Assembly (NCBI RefSeq): GCF_963676815.1
Contig: NZ_OY781365.1
Coordinates: 62,001 to 126,000, forward strand
Direction of reading: 5' to 3'
DNA length: 64,000 nt
Source of the DNA: an uncultured Draconibacterium sp.
GTDB lineage: Bacteria; Bacteroidota; Bacteroidia; Bacteroidales; Prolixibacteraceae
The translations under genes and the position numbers were made by a program. Below the pieces are notes generated by a model. It did no database searches. It worked only from the letters and a program-made list of their open reading frames with translations, and was not told the DNA's origin. Of the stretch, positions 43,902 through 51,626 are shown one piece after another. Numbering within the stretch: position 1 is the first letter of the stretch; the number at the start of each line of letters is the position of its first letter.

Positions 43902-45658
43902 CTAAAAATCAAGGTTTAAAGTTCGTTTCAACAAGGCTAAATTTGGATTCTTTTTCGCCATTTCCTGGTACTTTTCAATGTCGGAATAAATAACTTTTTC
44001 CCGCTTAATATCGGCAACAATTGTTTTCAGATTTATCTTCGAGTTGTGCAATTCTTTTCGCAGGTAAGAAATAAGCTCCGGTTTCACGTTCACCAATAAT
44101 TCATCCTGAATACGATTATCAACTTCCAGCAACAAGCTCCAGTCTTCCTGTATTTTTGGAAAGATTGACAGCGTAGCTTTTAAGCTTGGGCGGTCGTCTA
44201 ACCGAGGCAAAAATGCTTTCCACTTTTCCTCCAACTGCTCTGCAGTAAATGGCTCAACTTCATCTTCTTTCGAATAAAGTTTAAACTGCTCTTTTGCCGA
44301 CAATTGTTTTTTCTCATCATCAAAATCGCCTTTCAGCGCTCTTTTTATAGATGTCGTTCCCAGCCCACGGCCCGAACGTTTAACTAATCTTTTTGGTGGA
44401 TTTACCGGTGTTGAACTCGCCGGTTGTTCAGCTTGCGTATTTTGTTGAGTTGGTTTTACCGGCTGACTTTTAGGTTTCGCGGCAATCTTTTCGTCTGGTA
44501 AATCTTTACCCGAAAAAATGGGTTCAAGAATATCATCCTGACCTTCAGCTATTTTTTTTTTAAGGTTAGCTGTGCTATCCGAATCAATGCCAACTCAATA
44601 AGCAGGCGTTTGTTCTGGCTCGTTTTATACTGCATATCGCAGGTGTTGGCAATTTGCATCGCGTCGAGCAAAAAGTCGCTTTCGGTTGATGCAGCCTGCG
44701 ATCGGTAACGTTCTTTTATATCGCCACCAACTTCAAGCAGTTGTATTGTTACCGCATCTTTACAAACCAAAAGATCTCTGAAGTGGCTACTCAGTCCGGT
44801 AATAAAGTGATGACCATCGAAACCGTGGTTCAGAATATCGTTAAAAATTACCATTACCTCGGTAACATTGTTTTTCAGAAACTCATCTACCAACCGGAAA
44901 TAGTAATCGTAGTCCAACACATTCAGATTGGTAATTACATCCTGGTACGTAATCTTTTTTCCCGAGAAACTTACTATCTGGTCGAAAATTGAAAGTGCAT
45001 CACGCATCGCGCCATCGGCTTTCTGCGCAATAATATTCAAACCTTCGCCCTCCACTTCAACACTTTCGCTTTTAGCTACATATTCCAGATGATCGGAAAT
45101 ATCAGCAACGCCAATCCGGTTAAAATCAAAGATCTGACAACGCGAAAGAATTGTTGGAATGATCTTGTGTTTTTCGGTGGTGGCCAAAATAAAAATGGCA
45201 TGTTTTGGCGGCTCTTCCAGCGTTTTCAGGAAAGCATTAAAAGCCTGCGACGACAACATGTGAACCTCATCGATAATATACACGCTGTACTTCCCCATTT
45301 GAGGCGGTACACGCACCTGATCCGTAAGGTTTCGGATATCGTCGACCGAGTTGTTCGAAGCGGCATCTAATTCGTGAATATTAAACGAACGGCTACTGTT
45401 AAACGAAGTACACGACTCGCATTCGTTGCAAGCTTCGGTATCGTCGGTAAGGTTCGTGCAATTTATAGTTTTAGCAAAAATACGCGCGCAAGTTGTTTTT
45501 CCCACACCACGCGGCCCGCAAAATAAATAGGCATGAGCCAACTGATTGCTCTTAATGGCATTCTTTAGCGTGTTGGTAATCGATGCTTGTGCAACAACCG
45601 TCTGAAACGAGTCCGGTCTGTATTTTCGTGCTGATACAATAAAATTCTCCATATTCAC
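43902..45658 (-). CDS. dnaX: DNA polymerase III tau subunit (full length via -1 frameshift)
   Basis: The clamp-loader gene. The first 369 codons run in one frame to TAG at 44551. Reading one base back at the ten-A run continues open for 216 further residues to 43902: a Pro/Gln-rich linker with a basic stretch (KRLVKRSGRGLGTTSIKRAL) and a C-terminal domain (AEQLEEKWKAFLPRLDDRP, then KPELISYLRKEL) of the kind tau uses to bind partners. Total about 585 residues, normal for tau. The C-terminal part taken alone would need a TTG start at 44303 and has no independent promoter. Either programmed slippage or a one-base sequence error explains the break. Confidence 0.82.
44549..44561 (-). other. dnaX: dnaX slippage site: ten A followed by TAG
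   Basis: On the coding strand ten consecutive A (44561-44552) are followed immediately by TAG (44551-44549). Codons are TTA AAA AAA AAA TAG. Addition of one A in the transcript or a -1 ribosomal slip bypasses the stop. Confidence 0.75.
44549..45658 (-). CDS. dnaX: DNA polymerase III gamma subunit (zero-frame product of dnaX)
   Basis: 369 residues containing the complete AAA+ clamp-loader module: Walker A GPRGVGKTTCARIFAK, zinc cysteines in the CTNLTDDTEACNECESC region, Walker B YIIDEVHMLS, sensor/SRC motif ILSRCQIFDF, and the collar domain to about residue 365. It ends LTLKKK-stop exactly at the A-run, like the gamma forms made by frameshifting in E. coli and slippage in Thermus. ATG 45652 (MENFIVSARKYRP) is an equally likely start. 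A -7 element precedes it. Confidence 0.88.
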   Translation of the reverse strand: MNMENFIVSARKYRPDSFQTVVAQASITNTLKNAIKSNQLAHAYLFCGPRGVGKTTCARIFAKTINCTNLTDDTEACNECESCTSFNSSRSFNIHELDAASNNSVDDIRNLTDQVRVPPQMGKYSVYIIDEVHMLSSQAFNAFLKTLEEPPKHAIFILATTEKHKIIPTILSRCQIFDFNRIGVADISDHLEYVAKSESVEVEGEGLNIIAQKADGAMRDALSIFDQIVSFSGKKITYQDVITNLNVLDYDYYFRLVDEFLKNNVTEVMVIFNDILNHGFDGHHFITGLSSHFRDLLVCKDAVTIQLLEVGGDIKERYRSQAASTESDFLLDAMQIANTCDMQYKTSQNKRLLIELALIRIAQLTLKKK

Positions 45659-45671
45659 TTTAGAAGTTGAC

Positions 45672-45679
45672 CAAAGATA
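45672..45679 (-). promoter_or_regulatory. dnaX: Promoter -7 element of dnaX
   Basis: TATCTTTG on the minus strand matches TAnnTTTG, 14 to 20 bases before the two possible starts. No clear -33 TTTG. Confidence 0.45.
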
Positions 45680-45766
45680 ATTAAATATGGCTTTTTAGCC
45701 GTGTTTTTTTATTAACATCTAAAGTCCTACTTTTAGAACCATTTGATAGTGAAAAGCTTAATATAT

Positions 45767-46297
45767 ATGAGAAAATATATCTTTTTCGTTCTGCTTTTTT
45801 GCACCACTTCGGTTATGGCCCAATATAAAACCTTATACGATTTTTCGGCCCGTACAATTGATGGCGACACCTTACATTTTTCGAGCCTGAAAGGCAAAAA
45901 AGTGCTGATTGTAAATACGGCATCAGAATGTATGCTAACACCGCAATACGAAAAGCTGCAGGAACTTTACGAAGAATATGGTGGCGATGATTTTGAAATT
46001 GTTGCTTTTCCGTGCAACGACTTTGGCAAACAGGAACCGGGCGACAACGAAACGATAAAAACTTTTTGCGAACAATACCCGCTCAGTTTTACGCTGATGG
46101 AAAAAATATCGATAAAAGATAATCCTCCACCTGTTTATCGCTGGTTAATGAGCAGTGAAGAAAATGGAACGCTTGATGCAAAAGTCTGGTGGAATTTCCA
46201 AAAGTTTATGATTGACGAAGAAGGTAAAGTGGTTGATTTTGTTGGGCCACCCAAAAGTCCGTTAAACGACAAAATCATCAACTGGCTTAATGAGTAG
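45767..46297 (+). CDS. Exported glutathione peroxidase-like thiol peroxidase
   Basis: ATG 45767 gives a signal peptide (YIFFVLLFCTTSVMA). The GPx fold shows the peroxidatic Cys55 in NTASECMLTPQYEKLQ, AFPCNDFGKQEPG with a likely resolving Cys, and WNFQKFMIDEEG (Trp and Asn of the catalytic tetrad). As a Cys enzyme it probably uses thioredoxin-like reductants in the periplasm. Its end overlaps the convergent membrane protein gene by 11 bases. Confidence 0.9.
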   Translation: MRKYIFFVLLFCTTSVMAQYKTLYDFSARTIDGDTLHFSSLKGKKVLIVNTASECMLTPQYEKLQELYEEYGGDDFEIVAFPCNDFGKQEPGDNETIKTFCEQYPLSFTLMEKISIKDNPPPVYRWLMSSEENGTLDAKVWWNFQKFMIDEEGKVVDFVGPPKSPLNDKIINWLNE

Positions 46298-46613
46298 AAT
46301 TTTTGTTAAAATACTTTCCGGGAGCTTTTGATTTTGTTGGCACTTTCCCGTGAATATTGCCGCCCCGCCATTCGGTGCGGCTTTTATTTTTATTAAAACT
46401 GATTGACTTATCTGCTTTGCCAAATTCCTGTTTAAAATATTCGAAAGAATAAAGCGGAACAAAAACCACAAAAAAAACAATCCCTCCGCCAATTAGCCAC
46501 GAACGCGTATTTGTCGACGTAAATAAATGTATAAACAGGGCAACCAATTCAACAAACAACACCCCAGGTCCGGCAATGATTAGTATTATTTTTTTTAGCT
46601 TTTCCATGATCAA
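46287..46613 (-). CDS. Small two-helix membrane protein, unknown
   Basis: 108 residues, helices at about 9-30 and 39-58, then a basic soluble tail (ADKSISFNKNKSRTEWRGGN). No motif recognised. Directly follows the GPP34-like gene (two-base gap), so probably the same transcript. ATG 46607 is an alternative start. Confidence 0.65.
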   Translation of the reverse strand: MIMEKLKKIILIIAGPGVLFVELVALFIHLFTSTNTRSWLIGGGIVFFVVFVPLYSFEYFKQEFGKADKSISFNKNKSRTEWRGGNIHGKVPTKSKAPGKYFNKNSTH

Positions 46614-46615
46614 AG

Positions 46616-47290
46616 TTAACTTGTTGCGGCAGAACTTGCAGCAGCACTTACCGCCACTGAAGCAGCAATGGCTTGCGATGCCGCAATAGCATCGGCAACC
46701 GCACCCGACACCCGGTTTTTAACCATCATTTGTTTGAGTCTCTCCCGGGCCTGTTTCCGTTTTTTACGGTCTTGATAGATGATTCGTAAAATAGCTGCCG
46801 ATTCTAAAAACGACAGAAAGATCAATTCATCTTCGGCTGTTGTACCTTTAAAAATCTGGTTATCAATTTCCACTATCATCCGGTACATTACCTGCTTATT
46901 CAAAACAACCGGCTTTTTCCATTTGAAAAACAAAAAACGCTTGTCTTCCAATCGTATCAGTCGTTTCGCTACCAAACCTTTTTGTACTTCGCTTCTGATG
47001 AATTTCTGTGAATAATTGAGTTTACTAATCCAGGTTGAAATCTTTTTTGGCGATTTTGCCTGGCTCATTTTCCCAAGCACAAACCGATGCAATTCATTAT
47101 CCGATCTCGTTGAAAGTACAATTACCTTTTTCCCTTCAAATTTAATTTTCTTCTGCAGGTATAAATCCATTAGTAGCGTGCCGATAACAACAAAGTGCAT
47201 TGCAGAAGCAGATCCAGAACGGATTCCACCTTTTTCAGGATGAATACCAAGAAAATAAATTTTTTGAGCTAAAGGAATTGACTGATCCAT
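46616..47290 (-). CDS. GPP34 (GOLPH3-like) domain protein
   Basis: 224 residues without signal peptide. LAQKIYFLGIHPEKGG, VVIGTLLMDLYLQKKIKFEG, KISTWISKLN, KGLVAKRLIRLEDKRFLFF and ELIFLSFLESAAILRIIYQDR follow the order of the GPP34 domain, which in eukaryotic GOLPH3 binds phosphoinositides. The tail is a Lys/Arg-rich stretch then Ala/Ser-rich repeats (VADAIAASQAIAASVAVSA). Bacterial members have no defined role. Paired with a small membrane protein gene. Confidence 0.6.
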   Translation of the reverse strand: MDQSIPLAQKIYFLGIHPEKGGIRSGSASAMHFVVIGTLLMDLYLQKKIKFEGKKVIVLSTRSDNELHRFVLGKMSQAKSPKKISTWISKLNYSQKFIRSEVQKGLVAKRLIRLEDKRFLFFKWKKPVVLNKQVMYRMIVEIDNQIFKGTTAEDELIFLSFLESAAILRIIYQDRKKRKQARERLKQMMVKNRVSGAVADAIAASQAIAASVAVSAAASSAATS

Positions 47291-47466
47291 CTGATATTAA
47301 ATTTTTTCTTACTTAATTCGTACGATAATTTAAGTTAAAGTTACAAATAAACCAACTGATTCTGCAAAGTCACCAACCGATTCCGACTGATTGAAATTCC
47401 ATAATCTTCGTTGGGATAATCGATTTGTCGAATTTGCAGCGGTCAGCTATTAGAGAATTTAACGAT

Positions 47467-48492
47467 ATGTTTAAAGGATTTGCAAGCGACAATAATTCCG
47501 GTGTACATCCGGCGATATTAAAAGCGATGGAAGACGCCAACCAGGGACACGTTGTTGGGTACGGCAACGACGCGTTTACGGCTAAAGCCATCGACATTTT
47601 TAAAGAAAAGTTTGGGGTTGCCACCGAAGTATTTTTTGTTTTTAACGGCACCGGTGCCAATGTGTTGAGTCTATCAACGCTAACTCAAAGTTTTAACTCG
47701 ATAATTTGTGCCGAAACGGCGCACATTCAGGAAGACGAATGTGGGGCTCCTGAAAAATTTACAGGCTGCAAACTCATTCCGGTTGAGCCGGTAAATGGAA
47801 AAGTTACATCCGAAGCCGTGCTGCCTCATTTAAAAGGTTTTGATTTTGAGCACCACTCACAGCCCAAAGTCATCTCCATTTCGCAAGTTACCGAAATGGG
47901 AACCGTATATACGCCCGAAGAAATAAAAGCATTAGCCGAACTGGCGCATAAACACAATATGTATTTGCACATGGACGGTGCCCGGATTGCCAATGCTGCT
48001 GTTGCGCTCGATATGGATTTTCGCGAGTTTACGGTAGATTGTGGTGTTGATGTACTGTCGTTTGGAGGCACAAAAAACGGAATGATGATGGGAGAAGCGG
48101 TGCTGTTTTTTAACCCCGAACTGACAAAACAAACCAAATACCTGCGCAAACAAAGCATGCAGTTGTACTCGAAAATGCGTTTTGTAGGGGCCCAGTTTAT
48201 TGCTTACCTTGAAAACAACCTTTGGAAAGAAACGGCAACACACTCGAATAAAATGGCAAAATTGCTGGAGGCAGAAGTGGTAAAAATTCCGGAGATTAAA
48301 ATTACACAACCGGTTTCGGCAAATGGTGTTTTTGCAATCGTTCCAAAGGAAATTATTGAGCCGCTGCGCGAACGTTTCTTTTTTTATATGTGGGACGAAA
48401 TTCAATCGGAAGTACGTTGGATGACATCGTTTGACACCACTGAAGATGAGATTTATGGTTTTGTGAAGTTGATTAAAGAGTTGTTGAATTAA
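47467..48492 (+). CDS. Threonine aldolase family PLP enzyme
   Basis: 341-residue PLP-dependent low-specificity threonine aldolase-like protein. ATG 47467 gives MFKGFASDNNSGVHPAILKA; the TTG start at 47425 adds unrelated residues. FFVFNGTGANVLSLSTL, the PLP-binding HMDGARIANAAVAL and the Schiff-base Lys in LSFGGTKNGMMMGEAV are present. Cleaves threonine or allo-threonine to glycine and acetaldehyde, or a related beta-hydroxy amino acid. Confidence 0.9.
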   Translation: MFKGFASDNNSGVHPAILKAMEDANQGHVVGYGNDAFTAKAIDIFKEKFGVATEVFFVFNGTGANVLSLSTLTQSFNSIICAETAHIQEDECGAPEKFTGCKLIPVEPVNGKVTSEAVLPHLKGFDFEHHSQPKVISISQVTEMGTVYTPEEIKALAELAHKHNMYLHMDGARIANAAVALDMDFREFTVDCGVDVLSFGGTKNGMMMGEAVLFFNPELTKQTKYLRKQSMQLYSKMRFVGAQFIAYLENNLWKETATHSNKMAKLLEAEVVKIPEIKITQPVSANGVFAIVPKEIIEPLRERFFFYMWDEIQSEVRWMTSFDTTEDEIYGFVKLIKELLN

Positions 48493-48497
48493 TTTTC

Positions 48498-48575
48498 TGT
48501 CATTTCGAAGGAGGCACGACTGAGAAATCTGTTTCAAAAAGGAAAGATTTCTCCTCATTCTTCGTCGAAATGACA
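48498..48575. repeat. Dispersed intergenic palindromic repeat (MITE/REP-like)
   Basis: TGTCATTTCGA (48498-48508) and TCGAAATGACA (48565-48575) are perfect terminal inverted repeats 78 bases end to end, with an inner complementary pair (AGAAATCT and AGATTTCT). The wording, a TCATTTCGA end with AGAAATCT inside, is familiar from many Bacteroidota intergenic regions. Only one copy is in this window. Confidence 0.55.
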
Positions 48576-48629
48576 ACTCAATTTGTCGGTTCACTGTATA
48601 TAGGGAAATAATTTAATGTAATTACATAA

Positions 48630-49376
48630 ATGCCACTGTTTCGATACTATCCCAGCAACCCCAAAAACCTGGATCCGGAGATGGAGAAAAAGATCTTTTT
48701 CCACAGCCTCCTGTTTCCGGCCATTTTTGTTATGCTTTTATGGATGGTTAAGATAATAGAGCTGACCTCTGGATTAAGTTTTGTGGAATTTGGCATTTTC
48801 CCGCGGCACATCAATGGTTTGCAGGGAATTCTCTTCTCCCCTTTTATTCACTCCGATTTCAGCCACTTAATTTCCAATTCGCTGCCGTTTTTCATACTGG
48901 GTTTTATGCTCATTTATTTTTACCGCCGCATTTCGTACCGTATCTTTTTCCTGCTTTATATTTTATCCGGTATCAGCACCTGGATTATGGGCCGCGAAGC
49001 CTGGCACATTGGCGCCAGCGGAGTAGTTTATGCATTAGCAGCTTTTCATTTTGTAAGCGGAATTATCCGGTCTGATTTACGATTATTAACGCTTTCTGCC
49101 ATAGTCGTTTTTCTTTACGGCGGACTGGTTTGGGGTTTGTTACCCATCCGCCCCGAAATTTCGTGGGAAGGCCACTTATCAGGAGCGATATTCGGTGTAG
49201 CACTGGCATTCTATTACAGAAAATACACTGTTCGCCGAGAGAAATTCGATTGGGAAGACGAACCCGATGATGACGAGGAAGAAGATTTTACCGACGACAC
49301 TGGAGCAATTTCGTTCTCAGAAGCAACTTTTTCCCGGGATACCGACAATAATCACAAATCACCTCAAAAGGAGTAA
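48630..49376 (+). CDS. Rhomboid family intramembrane serine protease
   Basis: 248 residues with six to seven membrane helices. The catalytic Ser130 lies in HIGASGVVYALAA and the catalytic His182 in WEGHLSGAIFGVALAF; SHLISNSLPFFILG is the conserved oxyanion helix. The C-terminus is a strongly acidic cytoplasmic tail (EDEPDDDEEEDFTDDTG). It cleaves membrane proteins; substrates unknown. The 21-bp-period array begins 75 bases downstream. Confidence 0.93.
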   Translation: MPLFRYYPSNPKNLDPEMEKKIFFHSLLFPAIFVMLLWMVKIIELTSGLSFVEFGIFPRHINGLQGILFSPFIHSDFSHLISNSLPFFILGFMLIYFYRRISYRIFFLLYILSGISTWIMGREAWHIGASGVVYALAAFHFVSGIIRSDLRLLTLSAIVVFLYGGLVWGLLPIRPEISWEGHLSGAIFGVALAFYYRKYTVRREKFDWEDEPDDDEEEDFTDDTGAISFSEATFSRDTDNNHKSPQKE

Positions 49377-49451
49377 TAAGTTTGTTATCCCGATTTTTGC
49401 CAAAAACCAAGTCGCAAAACAAAATGCTAATTTTTGACTAATTATTACTGT

Positions 49452-49649
49452 TCCTACACGACAAATTTCTCGTCCTACACACGTAGGAATAGATAAATGT
49501 AATGTAGGAGGTAGAACTTTCGGTGTAGGAGGTGATTTTTCCGATGCAGGACAACATTTTATTGATGTAGGGGCAGTTTTTTAGGTGTAGGAGAGCGTTT
49601 TTTCGTTGTAAGACGAATACTTTAGAGTCGAGGAGGCCCATTTTAGTCT
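49452..49649. repeat. Degenerate tandem array of GTAGGA boxes, 21-bp period
   Basis: Plus-strand boxes begin at 49483, 49504, 49525, 49546, 49567, 49587, 49608 and 49629: steps of 21 bases except one of 20. Consensus is GTAGGAG, four to five variable bases, TTTT, four bases, GT. Two inverted copies (CCTACAC at 49453 and 49474, also 21 apart) precede them, making a head-to-head junction TCCTAC-ACAC-GTAGGA. It fills most of the 429-base gap before nusB. A 67-codon minus-strand frame (49438-49641) runs through it only because 21 is a multiple of three. Confidence 0.75.
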
Positions 49650-49769
49650 GCGATAACTGATCTCTCAGTGCAATTCGGTTATATCAAAGTCATCAGTGTA
49701 CGCTCTCTTCACATTAAAATAACTTTCTGCAATTGGTTTATTTTCTGCGCAGGGATTCAAAAAAAGGTG

Positions 49770-49777
49770 TAATTTTG
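49770..49777 (+). promoter_or_regulatory. Promoter -7 element of nusB
   Basis: TAATTTTG matches TAnnTTTG and lies 29 bases before the nusB ATG at 49806; the -33 element is weak. Confidence 0.5.
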
Positions 49778-49805
49778 CACCGAAATTATACGAAGTTCAT
49801 TAAAA

Positions 49806-50753
49806 ATGATTAGCAGAAGGATTATCCGCACAAAGGTTTTACAAGTATTGTACGCCTACTACTCCACCGACGAGAAATCGATCAACAACACAGAGAAAGA
49901 ACTGTTCTTTTGTATCCACAAAGCTTACGACCTTTACCACTACCTGCTGGCGCTGGTACCCGAAATTGCCGACTATGCAGAGGGCCGTATCGAAATAAGA
50001 CGGAACAAACATCAGCCAACACACGAAGACCTTAATCCGAATACCAAGTTTATTACCAACCAGGTTATTCATCAGTTGCGTATTAACAACAAACTGAACA
50101 CTTATGTGGATCAGAAAAAACTGAGCTGGAAAGATCATCCGGAGCTAATTAAGGAATTGTACCTGATGATGATCGAGTCGGATATCTATGAAGAATACAT
50201 GGCCGACAAAAATCGCTCGTACCTTAATGATCGCAAGTTCGTTGAAAAATTGTTTAATAAAATCATCCTTATTTCAGAAGACCTGTACATGGTTCTTGAA
50301 GAACAAAGCATTTACTGGAATGATGATGTTGAGTTTGTAATTTCGATGATCTCGAAAACCCTGCGTCGTTTTAACGAACTTTCCGATTCGGAACAGTCGC
50401 TTATGCCAATGTTTAAAGACCAGGAAGACCGCGATTTCACCAAAGATCTTTTGCGTAAAGCCATCATTAATCACGATGAGCTGCGCGAGTTGATTAAAGA
50501 ACATTCGCGAAACTGGGATGTGGAACGTATTGCCTTTATGGATATTCTGATTATGCAACTGGCCATTACCGAGTTCCTGTATTTCCCAACAATTCCAACA
50601 AAAGTGTCGTTAAATGAATACATCGAACTTTCGAAGTTTTACAGCACCGAAAAAAGCCGCAATTTCATTAACGGGATTCTGGACAAAACGCTGAAAGACT
50701 TAAAACGCACCGAAAAAATCAGTAAAGAAGGACGCGGACTTATTGGCGAATAA
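49806..50753 (+). CDS. nusB: Transcription antitermination protein NusB, extended form
   Basis: 315 residues, about twice E. coli NusB. The N-terminus (SRRIIRTKVLQVLYAYYSTD) and C-terminal RRFNELSDSEQSLMP to ITEFLYFPTIPTKVSLNEYI then YSTEKSRNFINGILDK are NusB; a long helical insert (about residues 60-170) separates them, as usual in this phylum. It supports rRNA transcription with NusE. Its stop overlaps the start of the DUF1573 gene (TAATG). Confidence 0.9.
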   Translation: MISRRIIRTKVLQVLYAYYSTDEKSINNTEKELFFCIHKAYDLYHYLLALVPEIADYAEGRIEIRRNKHQPTHEDLNPNTKFITNQVIHQLRINNKLNTYVDQKKLSWKDHPELIKELYLMMIESDIYEEYMADKNRSYLNDRKFVEKLFNKIILISEDLYMVLEEQSIYWNDDVEFVISMISKTLRRFNELSDSEQSLMPMFKDQEDRDFTKDLLRKAIINHDELRELIKEHSRNWDVERIAFMDILIMQLAITEFLYFPTIPTKVSLNEYIELSKFYSTEKSRNFINGILDKTLKDLKRTEKISKEGRGLIGE

Positions 50754-51184
50754 TGCGCAAACTGGCTTTCATAATTTTGATCGTTGTTTTGGTTTCGTGC
50801 GAAGCCAACAAAAGCAATAGTAACGATAAAAAACAAACGACTGCAGAATTGGCTCCAACCGAAATTTCAGTTGATGAAGCCGTTCATAATTTTGGGCAGT
50901 TAAAAGCCGGCGAAATTGTATTGCACACTTTTGTGCTAACCAATACCGGCGACAACGATTTTGTAATTGAGAGCCTTGAAACCGACTGTGGTTGCGTAAC
51001 TACTCACTTTAGCAAACAAGCGGTAAAACCCGGAGAAACCGCTTTAATTGAAGTTGAATTTAACACTGCCGGATTAGTTGGAAGAGAATACAAAACAATT
51101 GAAGTACTTGGAAATAGCAAAGAATTAAAACATTTAGCTATTTTTGCCCAAGTAGATAACGAACTTATTGATATTAAATATTAA
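50753..51184 (+). CDS. DUF1573 lipoprotein
   Basis: 143 residues with a lipobox ending in Cys16 (IVVLVSC). The Ig-like DUF1573 domain follows: HNFGQLKAGEIVLHTFVLTN, ETDCGCVTTHFSKQAVKPGE and EVEFNTAGLVG. Common outer-surface or periplasmic family of unknown role. Sits between nusB and yajC with overlap and an 11-base gap. Confidence 0.9.
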   Translation: MRKLAFIILIVVLVSCEANKSNSNDKKQTTAELAPTEISVDEAVHNFGQLKAGEIVLHTFVLTNTGDNDFVIESLETDCGCVTTHFSKQAVKPGETALIEVEFNTAGLVGREYKTIEVLGNSKELKHLAIFAQVDNELIDIKY

Positions 51185-51195
51185 AAATTATAGAC

Positions 51196-51519
51196 ATGTT
51201 GAATTCGATTTTATTAATGATGCAGCCACAAGAAGGCGCTGATGCGAATCCTTTAATGAGCTTTTTACCACTGTTGCTGATCATTGTAGTATTTTACTTT
51301 TTTATGATCCGCCCACAGGTAAAACGTCAAAAAGAAACACGTAAGTTTCGCGAAAGCCTGCAAAAAGGCGACAAAGTAGTTACAACCGGTGGTATTTACG
51401 GAAAAGTAGTAAAGATTGAGGAAACAGCAATACAACTGGAAATTTCGAAAGATGTTGTAATTAAAGTTGACAAAAACGGTATTGTAAAAGATATGAGCGA
51501 CGTTCAGCCACAAAAGTAA
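51196..51519 (+). CDS. yajC: Preprotein translocase subunit YajC
   Basis: 107 residues: one membrane helix (LLLIIVVFYFFMIRP) then RPQVKRQKETRKFRESLQKGDKVVTTGGIYGKVVKI, the diagnostic YajC sequence in pieces. Associates with SecDF and SecYEG. Last gene of nusB-DUF1573-yajC. Confidence 0.94.
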   Translation: MLNSILLMMQPQEGADANPLMSFLPLLLIIVVFYFFMIRPQVKRQKETRKFRESLQKGDKVVTTGGIYGKVVKIEETAIQLEISKDVVIKVDKNGIVKDMSDVQPQK

Positions 51520-51546
51520 GCTGAGCTTCTAACCTCCCAAAAAGAG

Positions 51547-51595
51547 GACAAAAGAAAAGGCGTGAAAGATTTACTTTCACGCCTTTTCTTTTGTC
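51547..51595. terminator. Perfect 22-bp terminator between convergent yajC and ychF
   Basis: Arms 51547-51568 and 51574-51595 are exact complements around ATTTA, with GGCGTGAAAG in the stem top and A/T tracts at the base. Confidence 0.9.
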
Positions 51596-51626
51596 TTCAA
51601 ACTTCGGTATCCAGACTTAGGCTCTT

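Noticed and set aside
43902..44303. Independent small gene downstream of dnaX
   Set aside because: The frame is open without a stop back to the dnaX A-run, the only start is a TTG and the content fits the tau C-terminus.
47932..48594. 220-codon minus-strand ORF
   Set aside because: It is the antisense shadow of the threonine aldolase gene, whose PLP motifs are all in the plus frame.
49452..49649. CRISPR array
   Set aside because: The unit is 21 bases with a degenerate 6-7 base box and no unique spacers of 30-40 bases; no cas genes are present.
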